Origin: Adineta vaga
Taxonomy: Eukaryota > Rotifera
Reading direction: 5' to 3'
Assembly (NCBI GenBank): GCA_021613535.1
Contig: CP075495.1
Coordinates: 6,324,001-6,388,000, forward strand
DNA length: 64,000 bases
This document shows, piece by piece, positions 12,444-26,120 of this stretch. Position 1 is the stretch's first letter. The number at the start of each line of letters is the position of its first letter. The notes beneath the pieces were generated by a model. That model was not told the DNA's origin. It made no database searches and worked only from the letters and a program-made list of their open reading frames with translations. A program made the translations under genes and the position numbers.

Positions 12444-15400
12444 TTCTTTGTTCTTATGTGATTAGTTTAAGATTATTAAAACATGAAATTATGTTTATGC
12501 AACGGATAAATTAGAGATTGGATTTTTTCTAGAATAAAGACAAAGAAAGACATCATTACTATTATTATTATTATTTCGAGACATGCCATGGATAAGGTAT
12601 AGAAAGTATTAGTCAGACGAGTTCGAATAGGAAATGTCAATAGGAGAAAATCCCGTTAAATTATGATGATGATAATAATAATAATAATAATGAGGAAGAA
12701 AACAACTCTACTATAATAAGAACAATAATAACAAACAAGACTGCCATTGACTGTCATCCTAACAAATGTCATCAGGATGACAGAAGCTACTCGAAATCAT
12801 CATTCATTATTTCGAAAGAAAGAAGAATTCTTTTAGTTCTTCTCTCGAAACAATTGATCATTTCGCTAATTATCAAATATTTCTCAAGATAATATTTATT
12901 ATCAATAAAAAACAAAATTTCAATAAGATATTTCGTAAATACTCTATTCTGAATAAAGCTGAAATAGGAGAATGAATTATGTATATGATATGCAATACTA
13001 TAAAGAAAAAGCAATACATACAGCCTAGTGTTTTTGTATGTGCATCTGTTTACTTTCTTTCTCGGCTTCTTTTTCCTTGCTTTGAGAAAAAAAGAATAAA
13101 TCGTTTGTGACTATATACATTATTTTTTTTTTTCATTTACTAGTTTGATTCATCTGAAGAAACGAAGAGCGAAAGAGAGAAGAAGAGTGAGAAAATGAGG
13201 GTGTCTTGCGCGCAGCATACCACAGGAAATAGTCTGCCAATATTTTTATCTGTCTGAATAAATTAAATATATCTCTTGTATCCGGATGCTCATTTTCACA
13301 CTTCCCCTAAATGCAAAAACCATTGTACCTATCGATACTACAATAACAACGATACAATATGAAAGTCAAGTGCGTTATCTACTCGAAGAAAAGAAATGAA
13401 GATTCTGTTCATTACCTTTTTTTGTTCATCGCTCATATTAAAAGATTAACATCTATGATGGATAAAAAAAGAAGAAGATCCTTATTTAATGAAAAAAATT
13501 CTCTCGTTTCAACTAATACACCTATCTAGTCCAGTTAGCATGCATCTATCTCTTTAGAAAAAGAAGAAGAAGAAGAAAAAGTAAAGAAATGACTGAAAAG
13601 TGTCGTTGCATGCCAATTATAAACAGATCAAAGCTAACTGATCTAGACATTGAAATAATAAGATTTTATTTCATTTCAAGGCTTTAATTCAAAACCAAAT
13701 TAGATGAACAGTTTTTCTTATTTATTTCATGATAAAACATGAATGACTGGGTAATTGCAAGTGCTGAAAGAAACTAATAAAATTCAGGGTCATCTACAAC
13801 TGTTTACTAATATTTGAAAAACTAAAAAATAAAATGCAAAAAAAAATTAAGGTTATTTTTTCTCATTTTCATTGTAATTTCTTTGACGGTATTCGACCGG
13901 AGGTAAATTAGCACGAAATCATCCATAATGTGACAAAAGTGATTTATGAGAAAGTAATCGATTAGACTGAGCTATCACGTTTTTTTCCCTTCATTATTTT
14001 ATCGATGTGTAATCAAAATACCAGTACGATTCGATTACTTAAACTATAGCTAGTCGAAGAAAAATAAAACGAAACGAGAGAAAGCGGAACGCAAAAGGTA
14101 GTAATTCCTACGTGAAGTGTTATAAAAAAAACAGACACCATTACCTTTGAATATTGTCGTAGTAAAATGTCTTACCTAGACATTGAAAAAACGAAAATGT
14201 GTGAGTGCGCAGTTTGCACACATCGACAAATTGTCATTGAAATGTGAACAATAAGAAGAAGAAAAAAACAAATGATTTGCTTGCAGGTATTTCTTTCTTA
14301 TTATGTAACAAACTTCGACAAATTGTGAAGAGAAAAATATATAAGAGTGATATGAGAAAAGAAATTAACAGACATAGATAAAACGTCACTGATTTCATAC
14401 ATATGCTAATAAGCTCGATGGGATGCATGCAATTTTCGTTAACATGTTTCGTCATTTCTTTCTCTTTCTATCAAAATTCAATCTCTCTTTTTCATCTCAT
14501 TCTTTATATAATCTAGACTGTTTTTTTTTATTATTATTTTTTTTTCTTCGCTTTATTGTTATCGTACTTTATCCATGACGAACCTTTTCACTTCTCACAG
14601 CTTGTTTGTCCATTAATCATCAGATGTCTATTGGGTAGAATGTAACATGCATATATTGATAATAATATATAATGTGCCAGAAATTGGAACTAATTTGTAA
14701 ATAATTATGTCCGAATTCTTTTTTAAAGATAAACATAACGATTATTTGTTATAGAAGGAAAAAAGTTAATATTTAACTTTGGAAAAAAAATACGGAGAGT
14801 TAAATAGAAACAATTGACATAAAAGATCTTTTTTTCTCTTCTTCTTCTTTGTCTCGTCAAACTATTTCCTACGAACAATTACGATTAATGTACTTATTCG
14901 AACTATTTATAGTAAATTATTTTTCTCTCTAATACTTTACATTAAATAATCGACACATATAGAGGGAAAAACGTAGGCTGAAGTACTCTTTCATAAGAAT
15001 AATTTTATTTCGAAAATAAAAGAATTTTTCTTGATATTATCGAATTATAATGCTCCAGATTTCCTTTCATCTATTCATTCGAACAAATTATTGACTGTTC
15101 TGCAAAATTCGAAGGAAACACAAAAAAACTTAATGATCGAATTATAAAATGTCATCAAAAAAGGAAATGAAAGCCTTCCTAATCCCACGGGATGTATTAT
15201 CCATTAGACTTCAATAGATAGATAGTGCTATTTTTAAGTCTGCACGATAAAATTTTTCATCGAATTTTAAATTATTCTATACAACAGTAATGTAGAGAAC
15301 GTTTGTTTTCAAAAATTTATATAGCAAATGGAATGTTATTTTTCTACTATTAATAAATATAACTGAAGGTCAAATATCGATCGTTTATACAGACAAAATG

Positions 15401-17504
15401 TGCAAATCGATCTTATTTATTTGTCACGCATAACTTCAAAAACTCGACTAAATTTCTTAGGGTAATTTATATTCATAGGAGCATGAAGAAGAGATTGACG
15501 AATACAAAAGAATGAAAACGATTGACAATAGTTTAAGATTATTAAGATTTATATCTTGAGGATAGAATGTTGACACTTACAGACGCCCTTCGATTACATG
15601 ACGAATCTCTTACATAGACGAATAGAATCAGAAAGGTTATCAATGTTGATGAGCATGAAATACTAAGCAGACAAGGAGATATAACGAAAAGAAAAAAAAA
15701 ACGATTTATTTTTCTTTCATATGCACTTTTTTGGATTAACTGTAAGGACGTAAGGGTGTCGAAAAAGAAAGGAATAAATATATGAAAGAAGAAAGAATAT
15801 AAAAGAGAGAAGGAGAGAAAGAGAAATTTACTTGACGACGAAAACGATTGATTGAGCCTTATAAACGAACAAAAAAAAACATGATAGACCAAATCTCGAC
15901 ACGCACCCGACTATTTAGATAGAAAGATATAAATGTAATCATATCAAATTCTTTTTATTCTGAGCGCAAATAATAAAAGCAAAAGTTTCGCTGATGTTTT
16001 TGCTTATTCGTCAAAGTTAGTCACATACATCATGTGTCATTTTGAAAAACGACTTTCCAAAAAAATGACAAGATCGTTCGTCACGAGTCATTGATGTTTG
16101 AAAAGGTGATAGATACCATAAAGAGAAAGAAATTTTATTCACAAGAAAGATTAAAAGAGAAAATAAAAAATGCAATGACGTTTTCGGGAAATTAGACGAT
16201 TTTCAACATTACAGCAGTCAACTATGTGTGCATGTCAATTATTATCACCACCTCCTTCTTCCCTCTTCATTTCAAGTTTTTCTTTCTTTCTCTTCCTCTA
16301 TCTCTGTCTCTCATCTATGACTTTTGATTTTTATTTCCCTGTATGATTTATTTTATACATTTATATATATATATATTAAAGTACGAACAATATAGTTTTC
16401 AACCACCTCAAAATCTATCAAAGATATCAACATCAGTTAAGAAAAAAAACTACAAAGTCTGTTTTTACTCTTTGACCTTTATAGTATAACATAACAATCC
16501 ATCATTATACGGTGTTTATTATTAAAATAATCAAATTTCGTTAGATTAACTCGCAGGTATTGAAAGAAAAACGCCTTTTTTGTTTTGTTCATTTTTTGAT
16601 TGTTAAGACGCTTAATTTGCATGGACACAGAGAAAGAGACTAAATATTCAGATATAATAATATAGATAGAACTGTCATAGTGAAATAATGACAACTAAGT
16701 TGCATGAAAAAATCACCTATGCCGACAACCGTTATTAAGAAACTTCTATGGTAGAGTTCATTTTTACTGTTTATTTCTCAAGAAGTCAAAACATTCTTCA
16801 TTCTAGAATATTCTAGGAAGATTATATCAGATTCAGTGTAAAATTACCGATACAGAATATGTAAAATGATGTCAATAGTTACCAATAATAAACTACTTTT
16901 ATACTTCCATATTCTTCTCGTAGATATATTTCTTTGAATATGTATGATTGTCTGCGCACTTTTAATGAATCTTGAGATTGAATATGTAACTAGCTAAGAT
17001 AGTTTTGTTACGATTTTCTCTGCATGATCACATCGTTTTCTCTGTAATAGAATAGTCTGTTTATATGCTGTATGTTTATCAATAAGAACTATCAGCAGGA
17101 ATGTGTTTACTCTACTTGAATACGAAACACACATTAAATCCATTTTTTGTTTGTTGTCTGACGAAATTACTCTTTTTGTCCTATGTACTGAGACTATGAT
17201 AATCAGAAAATAAGACGATAAATGATGTTGACACTTCAGAGAAGAAGAAGAAGAGAAGTTGAACGATGTTCTTCATTTTTATTTGATCACGAAGAATAAG
17301 TGCGATGGTGTACTGTTCAAGGATAATCTATGTCAAGAAAAAAGACGATTGACAGTGATGATAATAAGACATTGAATGATTATGCCTTGACATGTACCCT
17401 TTAGCAGTTATTCGAACTAATAACAAATGTTTTTTCGTAAAAAGAAATGACTAACATTTATTTCATTTAATATTATTAGCAAATATTTATTAACAAAAAT
17501 AAAA
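12444..17504. other. 5-kb gene-free interval with trinucleotide microsatellites
   Basis: I find no ORF with gene-like composition or splice-bounded continuity. Short ATT and ATG/AAT runs occur at about 12556-12574 and 12664-12692, and a TA run near 16366. The minus ORFs at 14234-14455 and 15542-15892 come from A/G-rich plus-strand sequence (F, L, S, I only) and are not credible. AATAAA on the minus strand near 17487-17493 probably belongs to the hexosaminidase gene. Confidence 0.5.
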
Positions 17505-19933
17505 TCAAATAAATATTTTCATTGAATTCAGTAAACGTCGAACAGGCCGTACAGCAGCTAAACGTACTTCAAGTACTTGATTTTCTAATTGATCTAATAA
17601 TTGAATATGATGTTGTATCCAAGTCATTAATGGCCACGTATTCATTGTATGGTTTTTATCATGATGAAGAATTCGTTTTGAACCATAATTCAATACACTT
17701 ATACCAATTCGACCAACATGAGCAAGATTTTTCGATAATTGTTCAATATCTTGTCCCCATATTTGTTTACTTTTACTAATTTCAGGATCAGTAAATAAGG
17801 CTTGTAAACGAATGTGATTAAGTGACCATTTTTTAAACATATCATGTAATACATTATTATCAATTGGAGAAGTTTCTAATTTCCATATAAGTTCACTTTC
17901 AGCTTGTAGAGCATCGATAAACGTTGTTAAAGGTACTAAAGCAGAATATTTTTGACTTTGAGCGCGTGGTTCAAAACCACCCGGTTCACAAACATCAGCT
18001 AAAATCATAAATGGATGTAGAAGATCTCGTTTTTTACTCTGATCAAGGAGTAAATTTTCTAATCGAGTTTTGTATAATGATAAATGTGTAACACCTATTT
18101 GCATGTTATCGAGTAAATGATTCATACGAAACATACGTTCATAAACAGATGTTGTTTCATTTAATGAAGATGACGACCAAAAACGTTCAGCAATAACAAA
18201 TAGACGTGGCCATAGACGAGAATCAACTGTATCCTGTGAAACATATTCACTCCACAAACAAGCTTCACCACCAAGAATATGACTTCGTTGTTCTTTACTG
18301 AATAACCATAATTCATCATTATAAATTGGATCATTTCTATAATGAAATGTAGATGATGAAAGATGATCGAGATAGTAACCAGTTGAAAGTAAACCTCGAT
18401 AACCATTATTGATTGTAAAAGTAAGAGATCTTCGACTTTTCCACGATTGTATAATAGCTTTCTTATCGATGCCTGAATGTTCACCGATTTCATCGAGAAT
18501 TTCTTCCCAACCGATCATTATTTTATTATTTTTCTTAAGCATAGTTTGAACACGTCGATTAAAATAAGCCTGTAAACCATTCTTATCTCTAAGATTATGT
18601 TCTTGAATATATTTTTGAATTGAGGGTGATTGTGCCCATTGTGAACCTTCGACTTCATCACCACCAATATGAAAATAGGGATCAGGAAATAATTGAGTCA
18701 TTTCCTGAAGGAATCGATCAAGAAATTTAAATGTACTTTCTTTTGTCGGATCCATAGTTGCTTTTAACATACCCCATCGCGTATCTACTTGATACTGACC
18801 TGATACAGTCGCTAAATCAGGATAACCAACAAACCAACTAGAACAAGTACGAAAAATCCAATAAAATAATATCTTTTACGTGTTTTTTGTAATTATCATT
18901 TTATCTACGCAACTTCCTTCATTCTCAACTCGATGATAATTATTCTCCTCAAAAGACGGAACTTATTATTTTGAAAATAACATTTAACTACCTTCCAACC
19001 GCGAATATTTCTTCTTTTTTTGAAAATCAGTTCTTATCAAAATAGTTACCTTGTTGTATGACCTGGAACATCAAATTCTGGTATCAAACGAATACGTCTT
19101 TCTTCAGCATATTTAACAAGATGTTTAATATCTTTTTGACTATAATAATCTTTTCGATCATGTAATAGTGGATATACAAGACTTTCGACACGAAAACCTT
19201 GATCATCAGATAAATGCATATGAAGAACATTCATTTTACTCATTTCCATTGCATTTAATGTTCGTTCAATGACTGCAACTGGCATCCAATGACGAGACAT
19301 ATCAAGTAATAAACCTCGCCATGCAAATCGTGGTCGATCAACAATATGTACACATGGAATAAAACTTGTATCGGATGATTTATCTCGTTCAATCAATTGA
19401 ACAAATGTGGAAAGACCTCGAATGATACCTGTTAATGTTATTGCAGATAGATATGATCCTGTTTTTGTCACATTAAGTGTATAAGATTCATCTTCACCAA
19501 GTTCAGGATATTTATCGTTTTTGCAATTCTGTGAAGTACAATCAATAGTTAGTGTATTCTCTGCAGTTGATGATGAAGTTAGATCGACTTTGATTGAAAG
19601 TTTTGTTAATGTTGACATATACTTTGAGTAACGCATAAGTGCTAGTTCGAGATAGTTCGAAGGTTTTTCATTTGCGACAAAACGAAAATTATCAGATAAG
19701 ACAAATTTGGAGTGTTCCGTTTGAACAAATAATGGCATAGGTATCACTTTGATATTTGTTAATATGGGATTAAAATCACGAAGAGAGTTGAGATGATTAT
19801 TATCGTAATAATCATCATTACGATTAATAAATAGTTTTTGATTACCATTTCGTAAAAGCAGATACAAAATAAAAACAAAATTAATAGCTAATGATAAAAT
19901 TAACACTTTAAAAACAAACACAGGTCGTAGCAT
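17505..19933 (-). CDS. beta-N-acetylhexosaminidase, glycoside hydrolase family 20
   Basis: Removes terminal beta-linked GlcNAc/GalNAc from glycans or chitin-derived oligosaccharides. Exons 19933-19050 and 18837-17505 encode 738 aa. The start at MLRPVFV was chosen because a splice acceptor (ATTTAG) lies one base before this ATG. Residues 4-27 are a single hydrophobic segment followed by a short basic stretch, so the enzyme is probably a type II membrane protein of the secretory pathway or lysosome. The GH20b-like domain leads to RPRFAWRGLLLDMSRHW at the mouth of the TIM barrel. The catalytic Asp-Glu pair is D355-E356 in FHIGGDEVEGSQW, the GH20 signature for substrate-assisted catalysis. Further barrel elements (LIPEFDVPGHTT, IMIGWEEIL, GGEACLWSEYV) are intact. 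I see no disabling change. It is closer in style to chitobiase-like GH20 enzymes than to lysosomal HEXA/B, but that is a judgement by eye. Confidence 0.92.
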
Positions 19934-21945
19934 ACTAAATATAAAGAAAAGAAAACTATCTATTTTGTTGTTCAATTCGTTTCAAAATAAGAACATTTAT
20001 AAGAAAATTTTTTCTTAAAATGAGTTGATCTATACAATACCTATTTGATTTGAATATTTTGAATTAATCAATCTGGAAAGACTTGTCCCAAATGTATTTT
20101 TTTCTCCAAACAATGAATAATGAATGAATTTTTACATATTAATAGAAAAAAAATTCTCGATGAGTCTATATCTATAAAATAATCAAAACGAATTTAATTA
20201 TTTCGTACCTGTAGGTATATTAAAACAAAAATCGATTTTCACTTATTTGATACAAAACATCTAACCATCGATTCATCTATACTTTTGAAAAGCTTACATA
20301 TAGACCATACTTGAATCATAATCTTTTCTTTACTTAGAGATTAAATATTTGAATTTGAGGAGTCCTATACGGCCAGGTTTATTGTTGTTCTTTGTAACAC
20401 ATCTTATAAGCGATGAAAGAATATAAAAATCTATCACATTCTTTATATATATATATATAGTCTCATTTAGATCGTAAAAATGACAAATGCAGATGTATTG
20501 ACAGAAGCAACCGACTTCGCACTATTGATTCGACTATATAATGGTCGATGAAGAAAATAAATCGTGAAATAATTTTACGAATTTCTACCGAAGTCTACTG
20601 ATGAAACAATCAAAATGGTGTTAGTGTAATCGAGAGAAAAGGAAAAAACAAGAATATTGTTGAATACTACTTAAAACAAATGGTAAAACAACGTGACATG
20701 CTTTTTAATTTCGCTTTTCATTTCATTTTGTTAAAACAGAAAGATAGAAATGAAACTCTACACAAAAACAAATGAAAAGAAAAAAAACGCGGTACCATTT
20801 ATCATGGTAACAGAAAACATAGACAGTGTTTGTTTTGAATTCCATTTTCTTCTTTGAAACAAGGTATTTTTTTTCTTTTCTTCATTAATGTAGTCTGTTT
20901 AAAAATCAATAAATACAACCGAAGAAAATACAAAACCAATCTATGATCAATCAACTTACACTGAAACATTATTTAATTCAATGTAGTTTTTTTCTCAGAT
21001 ATTCACAAAATCATTCAGTATAAAAATGTCTTCTAAGTTCGAAACTTGTCGGCCTTTTCTCTTTATTTACTAACACTTAAAAGAAGGTTTATCAGTATCT
21101 TAACCGATATTATATAAGCTTTGATATAAAACTACCTCGAAGTTTTCAATAAATAAACAGTTTTAATAGAAACCGGAAAACTCGAAAAGTATCTAGAATT
21201 TTTGATTACATTCTTCCGATACTTTTTTTGTCAATTAAGTTATTAAAATCTAGTCTATCGATTGGAACTAGACATCCTATAATTGTATTTATACTTACAT
21301 ATTTGCCGAAGAACACGTTTGAATAAGATGATAATAAACTTTTCGATTCTTTTCTAAATATATATATATACATTTGTGAGGAGAAAATATGAATAAAAAT
21401 AGATGAATTTATGAGTTTGACATCTGTTTCATCATCATCATCATCATTTAACGTTCTGTTTTTTGTTAGGCAAGCGTTTTACCTTTAAGAAATTCTCTTT
21501 CCTCCTTTTTTTTCTCTTTCTGCTCTGTTTATCTTCTGTAACTTTCGTCATTTAACAATCTACTGAAGACTTTTTTTGAAAAGAAAAAAAAGAAGAAACG
21601 TGAGCATTACACAATAGAAAAAAATGCATTACATATCAAGTGATATTCAATTGGAGTACTTTTTTTAGTCCTTGAAACGTATAAGGCAACTATTCTTATA
21701 TTTAATTTTAGTAAAAAAATGAATTTCAAAGAAAAAGAAGAAAAAGGAAACGCGTCAGGCACATTTGGAAAACGACTAATTTAGTCGGATAGGGAACGAT
21801 GGGAAAAAAAGAAGAAGCTTGCAAGCAACGAACAATTATAATATATATATATATATATAGAAAAGAAAATTCAGCATTTGTATGTTAGTTACATTCAAAC
21901 TTTGTAAAATAAAAAATATATTTAATAAAACGTATAATTATTTCG
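19934..21945. other. gene-free interval
   Basis: No ORF of gene-like quality. The pyrimidine-rich tract ending in ATTTAG at 19934-19950 on the minus strand is the putative trans- or 5'UTR splice acceptor of the hexosaminidase gene. A TA microsatellite at about 21840-21859 sits about 90 bp upstream of the PLAC8 gene. Confidence 0.45.
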
Positions 21946-22449
21946 ATGGCGTATGTTCTTGGTCAACCCCAATACATAATAGCACAACCACAACATCAAG
22001 GTACTATTATAGTCGATCCTTTTAACCAACTAGAACATGAATGGTCGAGTGATTTATGTAACTGCTGCGATAATATGAGTCAATGTAAGTTGATTTGTCA
22101 TACAGAATAATAAGAAATCTTTCAAATTCTCTGTTATTTTTTTTTAAAGGCTGTTATGCATATTTTTGTTGGTACTGTTTTCTTGGTTCATTGGCTCATA
22201 AAATCAAGGAATCAAGTGTATCATGTTGTTTTGTTCCAAATGTTCTCGCTGTTTATCGAATGAAGATTCGATCAATTTTAAAAATTCGCGTAAGATTGAT
22301 TTTAGATAGGACCTTTCTTTTTATTTTAGTCTAAATCATTTCTATCTAAATAGGGCAGTGCATGTAACGATTGTTGCGTTGTATGTTGGTGTCCATTTTG
22401 TGCTGGTGTACAAATGGTTAATGAATTGCATAATCGTGGATTGGCTTAA
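21946..22449 (+). CDS. PLAC8 (cornifelin/ponzr-like) cysteine-rich protein
   Basis: Small Cys-rich protein of the PLAC8 family. Exons 21946-22084, 22150-22289 and 22354-22449 give 124 aa with consistent phases. After a Gln/Pro-containing N-terminus comes EHEWSSDLCNCCDNMSQC, the family opening. It is followed by CYAYFCWYCFLGSLAHK, which corresponds to the usual CPC-containing hydrophobic segment but reads CWYC here, then R-x-R in YRMKIRSILKI. The family block GSACNDCCVVCWCPFCAG ends in VQMVNELHNRG, matching the usual Q-x3-E. Family members have been linked to membranes, heavy-metal handling and proliferation, but no single biochemical role is established, so I assign none. All three exons use canonical splice sites. 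Confidence 0.88.
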
Positions 22450-23642
22450 ACAAGTAAAACATAAGTTTTCAAAAAATTAAGAGAACATAATTCTGATTCG
22501 CACGGATATATTTAATCAAAACTTATTCACTAATAAAAATCTATTTTTTCTCAACTCTTATCATTGAATGAATATATATATATATATATCATTTTGTTTT
22601 TACATTCTAAAAATAACACTAACATAAACGATATTGATTGGACTGTGAATAAAATAAGTTTTGAAACATGCAAATCGAGATAAATATGATTATATTAAGA
22701 AAGAAAAAACAATTTTACTTATATCTTTTACGTGCACATAAAACAACCCACTTCTGTTGAATTAATAGTTAAAGATATACTTTTCAAATCATAACAAGCA
22801 AATTTATATATTGAAGGTCACCTATGATTCTTTTGACGTTTTAATAAATAATGTCACAAGTATAACTAGAGAATATTTAAAATTAATCTTTCTTTCTCTA
22901 ATGGTAACAATAGATGTGTAATCAAATTGTATTCATCCCGAGAATAATGCCGGTAACTTCACACACGATTATAATATGCATACTTTCGGTGTCAAATGCT
23001 CAATTCTTTCGAGAATAACAATGCTATTCAAGTCGATTTCTATATGGATACGTGTGATTTTATTCGCTAATATCGTTGTTAAATAATTCAGAAAAGACAA
23101 AAAAAGAAATAAATGATCATTTCTGACTAAAGAGATTCTTTTCCGATTTATTTTCAACTTCGAGAAAATATGCATTTCACAATACTATTGTGACTTTGAC
23201 TGTTTCAGCGCTAATTGTGCTATATATCAAATATATTAACAACGATAAAGATGATTATTTTATCATATTCATACCTATATGACTTCCATCTATTTATGTT
23301 ATGTTTACAACAATTATAGATTTTTTTTTGTGTTAAATTCTAAACCCAAACTATTAACAATGTACATACACACACAGATATATATATATATATATATGAA
23401 GAGTGAGAGAGAGAGAGAGAGAAAGAGAAAAAACTGGATATAATTAACCAAAGAATCTGTTCGTTTTTGTAGAATGTCAATAATTGTATGGAAAGTTTTT
23501 ATAGACATTTGTAAAAATATTCAATTGAAAAAATATGATCATTAAAGACAGAATATATAATGTTAATATACTGGTATTTAATGATTTATATATGTCATTT
23601 TTGTGAGCTAGATTTGTAAGCATCCGATAGTACTCAAGAAAA
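22450..23642. other. gene-free interval with TA and GA microsatellites
   Basis: TA tracts near 22571-22588 and 23377-23396 and a GA tract at about 23401-23422. The small ORFs here are low-complexity and unsupported. Confidence 0.45.
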
Positions 23643-23987
23643 TCACTCGAGTTCTTCTTCATGTGATTGTCTTCGTTGATGTTCATCTTTTGATGGTGTA
23701 TGAATATCTTGTCCTGCTATTGAACGTCGTATTAACCATTGACGATTAAATCGATTACTAAAAGATGTATCATGCCAACACCAACAATGTCGGCTACATA
23801 AGTTTACCCAGAGTAAAATAAGGAAGACACCAATCATAAATGCAATGCCTGCGATATAAATTGTACTAACAACAGTTCGTGTACGAACAGTTGATGATGT
23901 TGTAAGATTCGAGGTTAATGATGAAATAATGATTGTCGTAAGTTTCGTACTATTTTCCATCATTTGATTTCGGCGTTGATCGTTCAT
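23643..23987 (-). CDS. small single-pass membrane protein, hypothetical
   Basis: A 114-aa single-exon ORF. The N-terminal about 40 residues are Ser/Thr-rich with two N-glycosylation sequons (NST, NLT). One strong transmembrane segment follows, within IYIAGIAFMIGVFLILLWVN, then a Cys/Trp cluster (CSRHCWCW) that could be palmitoylated, and a hydrophilic tail ending in an acidic EEELE. The layout (short glycosylated ectodomain, one helix, about 50-residue cytoplasmic tail) recalls KCNE-type channel accessory subunits. I cannot show sequence identity, so that is only a shape comparison. It is the only ORF in this 3-kb region with balanced composition. Confidence 0.5.
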   Translation of the reverse strand: MNDQRRNQMMENSTKLTTIIISSLTSNLTTSSTVRTRTVVSTIYIAGIAFMIGVFLILLWVNLCSRHCWCWHDTSFSNRFNRQWLIRRSIAGQDIHTPSKDEHQRRQSHEEELE

Positions 23988-25006
23988 ATTTTTATTTGGT
24001 TAAAAAATTTGTTTGTCGGAATAGTTATGATCAATCATTAATAGGAAGTTTGGTCGAGTATCGATCGTTAATCGTATCATAGTTTCGTCCTTAAAGGATC
24101 AAGAAAAAACACAATAATCAGTCAATATGGTGTTTAACTCCTTTGATAGATAGATATATATGCATTTAGAATGATAATATCTTCGATCGATTGTTGTTGG
24201 TAGATGGAATAGCAAGAAGCGAATAATAATTTCTATCGAAAGAAAAACGTTTTTCTTCGTAGATACGTTCTTGTTCTCAGTGTCGAGAGAAGTTTTATTC
24301 TATTCCTATTTCTCTGTATCATGTGTGATAGAAAGAGAAAATAGATAGATAGATAGATATACGAGTGAAAAAAAACGTGAAAGAGAAAAAAAAGAAAAGA
24401 AACCTTCTTTAGTATTGACAACAGTTTCCGTCATCTCGTTTTCTCCTCTGTCCCTTCATTTCTTTTATCCTGTTTATGAATGATGAACAAAGAAAATAAG
24501 ATTAAAAAGATGGATAGATCTATTGATAGATTCGAACTAAAAAAAAAAGAAACTTCGTGATTTTATGGAACAATCAAGAAATCATCATTATTGCATCGAA
24601 GAAATCTTCTCATGTATATAATCGTAGATAATTAAGAATTGATAAACTATTCTGACGTTATGAATAAATATATGAAAATATTCAGCGTTTCTCACTCTGT
24701 TTTTTAACTTGCTGATGGCGGCCTTTCAATGTTCAATTAATAAATAGAAACATTCTTGTTACTTTCGTGACTATGTTATAATTATTTTTTGCTACTTGTA
24801 ATCAACTATATAACATGTTGATGTGCGTGCGAGGAACTTTTTTCCCTTCATTCAATATGTAACGAATATATATGTAGATTGAAATGAAAATGAATACTTT
24901 TAGTAATGGAAAACTACCCCATCAATTCATTTATCATTGTCAGTAAAACAATCAACTATGTATTAGAAAAATTAATAATAAAAAAAGAATCTAGTTATAG
25001 ATTTTG
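23988..25006. other. gene-free interval
   Basis: A GATA-type microsatellite lies near 24341-24360. No ORF or exon chain is supportable. Confidence 0.4.
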
Positions 25007-25243
25007 CTAGTCTTGAGATTTATCATTTGTTTTAACATATAATTTTAATAATAGTTTCGTTTCATTATTTTGCGTTGTTCCATTTTGATTAGCAAGATTC
25101 AAATAAATTTTCTTCTTATCGTCACTATGAATCGGAATAATCTTTACAAATTTGTCTTTAACGAATAATATACGGTGTTCATTATTCATTTTCAGTACAC
25201 ATTTACAATTTTTCGGAATGTTTCCTTTAATTACATATATCAT
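25007..25243 (-). CDS. small hypothetical ORF or terminal exon
   Basis: A 78-residue minus ORF, charged and Asn/Lys-rich, containing KCVLKMNNEHRILFVKDK and ending KTNDKSQD. Its composition is more protein-like than neighbouring chance ORFs. AG dinucleotides just upstream could make it a terminal exon, but I find no partner exon and recognise no domain. Confidence 0.28.
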   Translation of the reverse strand: MIYVIKGNIPKNCKCVLKMNNEHRILFVKDKFVKIIPIHSDDKKKIYLNLANQNGTTQNNETKLLLKLYVKTNDKSQD

Positions 25244-25919
25244 AACCTATTCTCATGATTATATTCTCTCTATTTGCTACTGTCAGAGTAAATTTTTTAG
25301 CTGTCGTATTGTTTTTAATTGAATTTCTATTATTAGATATGTACAGATATTAAATAATGATTGGAATTATTTTATTAGTAATTGAAAGTTATAAAAATTC
25401 TATCAAAAAACGAAAGAAGCTAATATGAAACGATTATATGCTTCATAGAATAGAGATTGCGAAACCATTTCGTTTCATAAATTAAATAAATGTCAACAAT
25501 TATAAACTGTCCATACATCAATGATTCAATATGACTTGATTTGATTATAAAACAAATGCGTCAGTAACTATTTTCTCTTTCAAAGAAACTTTACTTATAT
25601 GTATTACTTTCATTGAAAGTAAATCGAGTCTTATTCATTGTTTATTTTGAATAACTATCGTAAATGTCATATTATCACAAACGTATACATTGTTTGATTC
25701 GAAGACTAAACGATGCAATGTAATGATCAACTTCGTGGTATGATTACTGTATTGAAAAGAAGAAAAACAACACAAAAAAAGAAAAGAAAACAACAACTGT
25801 TCAAATAATACACATGAAAAGCTCGACTAACAAAGAAGGAAAAAAACATGAAATTATTTGATTATTATTTATTAACTGGAGATTATGCATTGATCTACTA
25901 TCTTGAAATTCTTTTTCAA

Positions 25920-26120
25920 TCATGATGATGATTGTTGGTTAAAATCAAGTGATCGTAAAATATCTCGTTTATTATGCGGTTTTCTCAGCAATTCGGATTG
26001 TAAATGAAGAATATAATTGGAAATACATTGAATAAATTCCAATTCATTTTCACATTGATCAACACCTGGAACTAAATGTCGAAGTTGCTCGAATATATTC
26101 ATCATATGTTCGTCGTTCAT
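25920..26120 (-). CDS. Id/extramacrochaetae-like HLH protein lacking a basic region (putative)
   Basis: A 66-codon ORF encoding 65 aa. Nearly the whole protein is one helix-loop-helix: helix 1 MNIFEQLRHLVPGV, a short loop DQCENELE, and helix 2 FIQCISNYILHLQSEL. Id proteins show the same order (a LK-x-LVP helix, a loop, then a helix ending Y-I-x-x-LQ-x-EL). No basic DNA-binding segment precedes helix 1. By analogy with Id/emc it would dimerise with bHLH factors and block their DNA binding in the nucleus. It is shorter than known Id proteins and the loop differs, so orthology is not proved. It could also be one exon of a larger gene. The start is the first ATG in frame. Confidence 0.55.
   Translation of the reverse strand: MNDEHMMNIFEQLRHLVPGVDQCENELEFIQCISNYILHLQSELLRKPHNKRDILRSLDFNQQSSS

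Noticed and set aside
15542-15892. 116-codon minus ORF
   Set aside because: Made of F, S, L and I from a purine-rich plus strand; no domain, in a long gene-free region.
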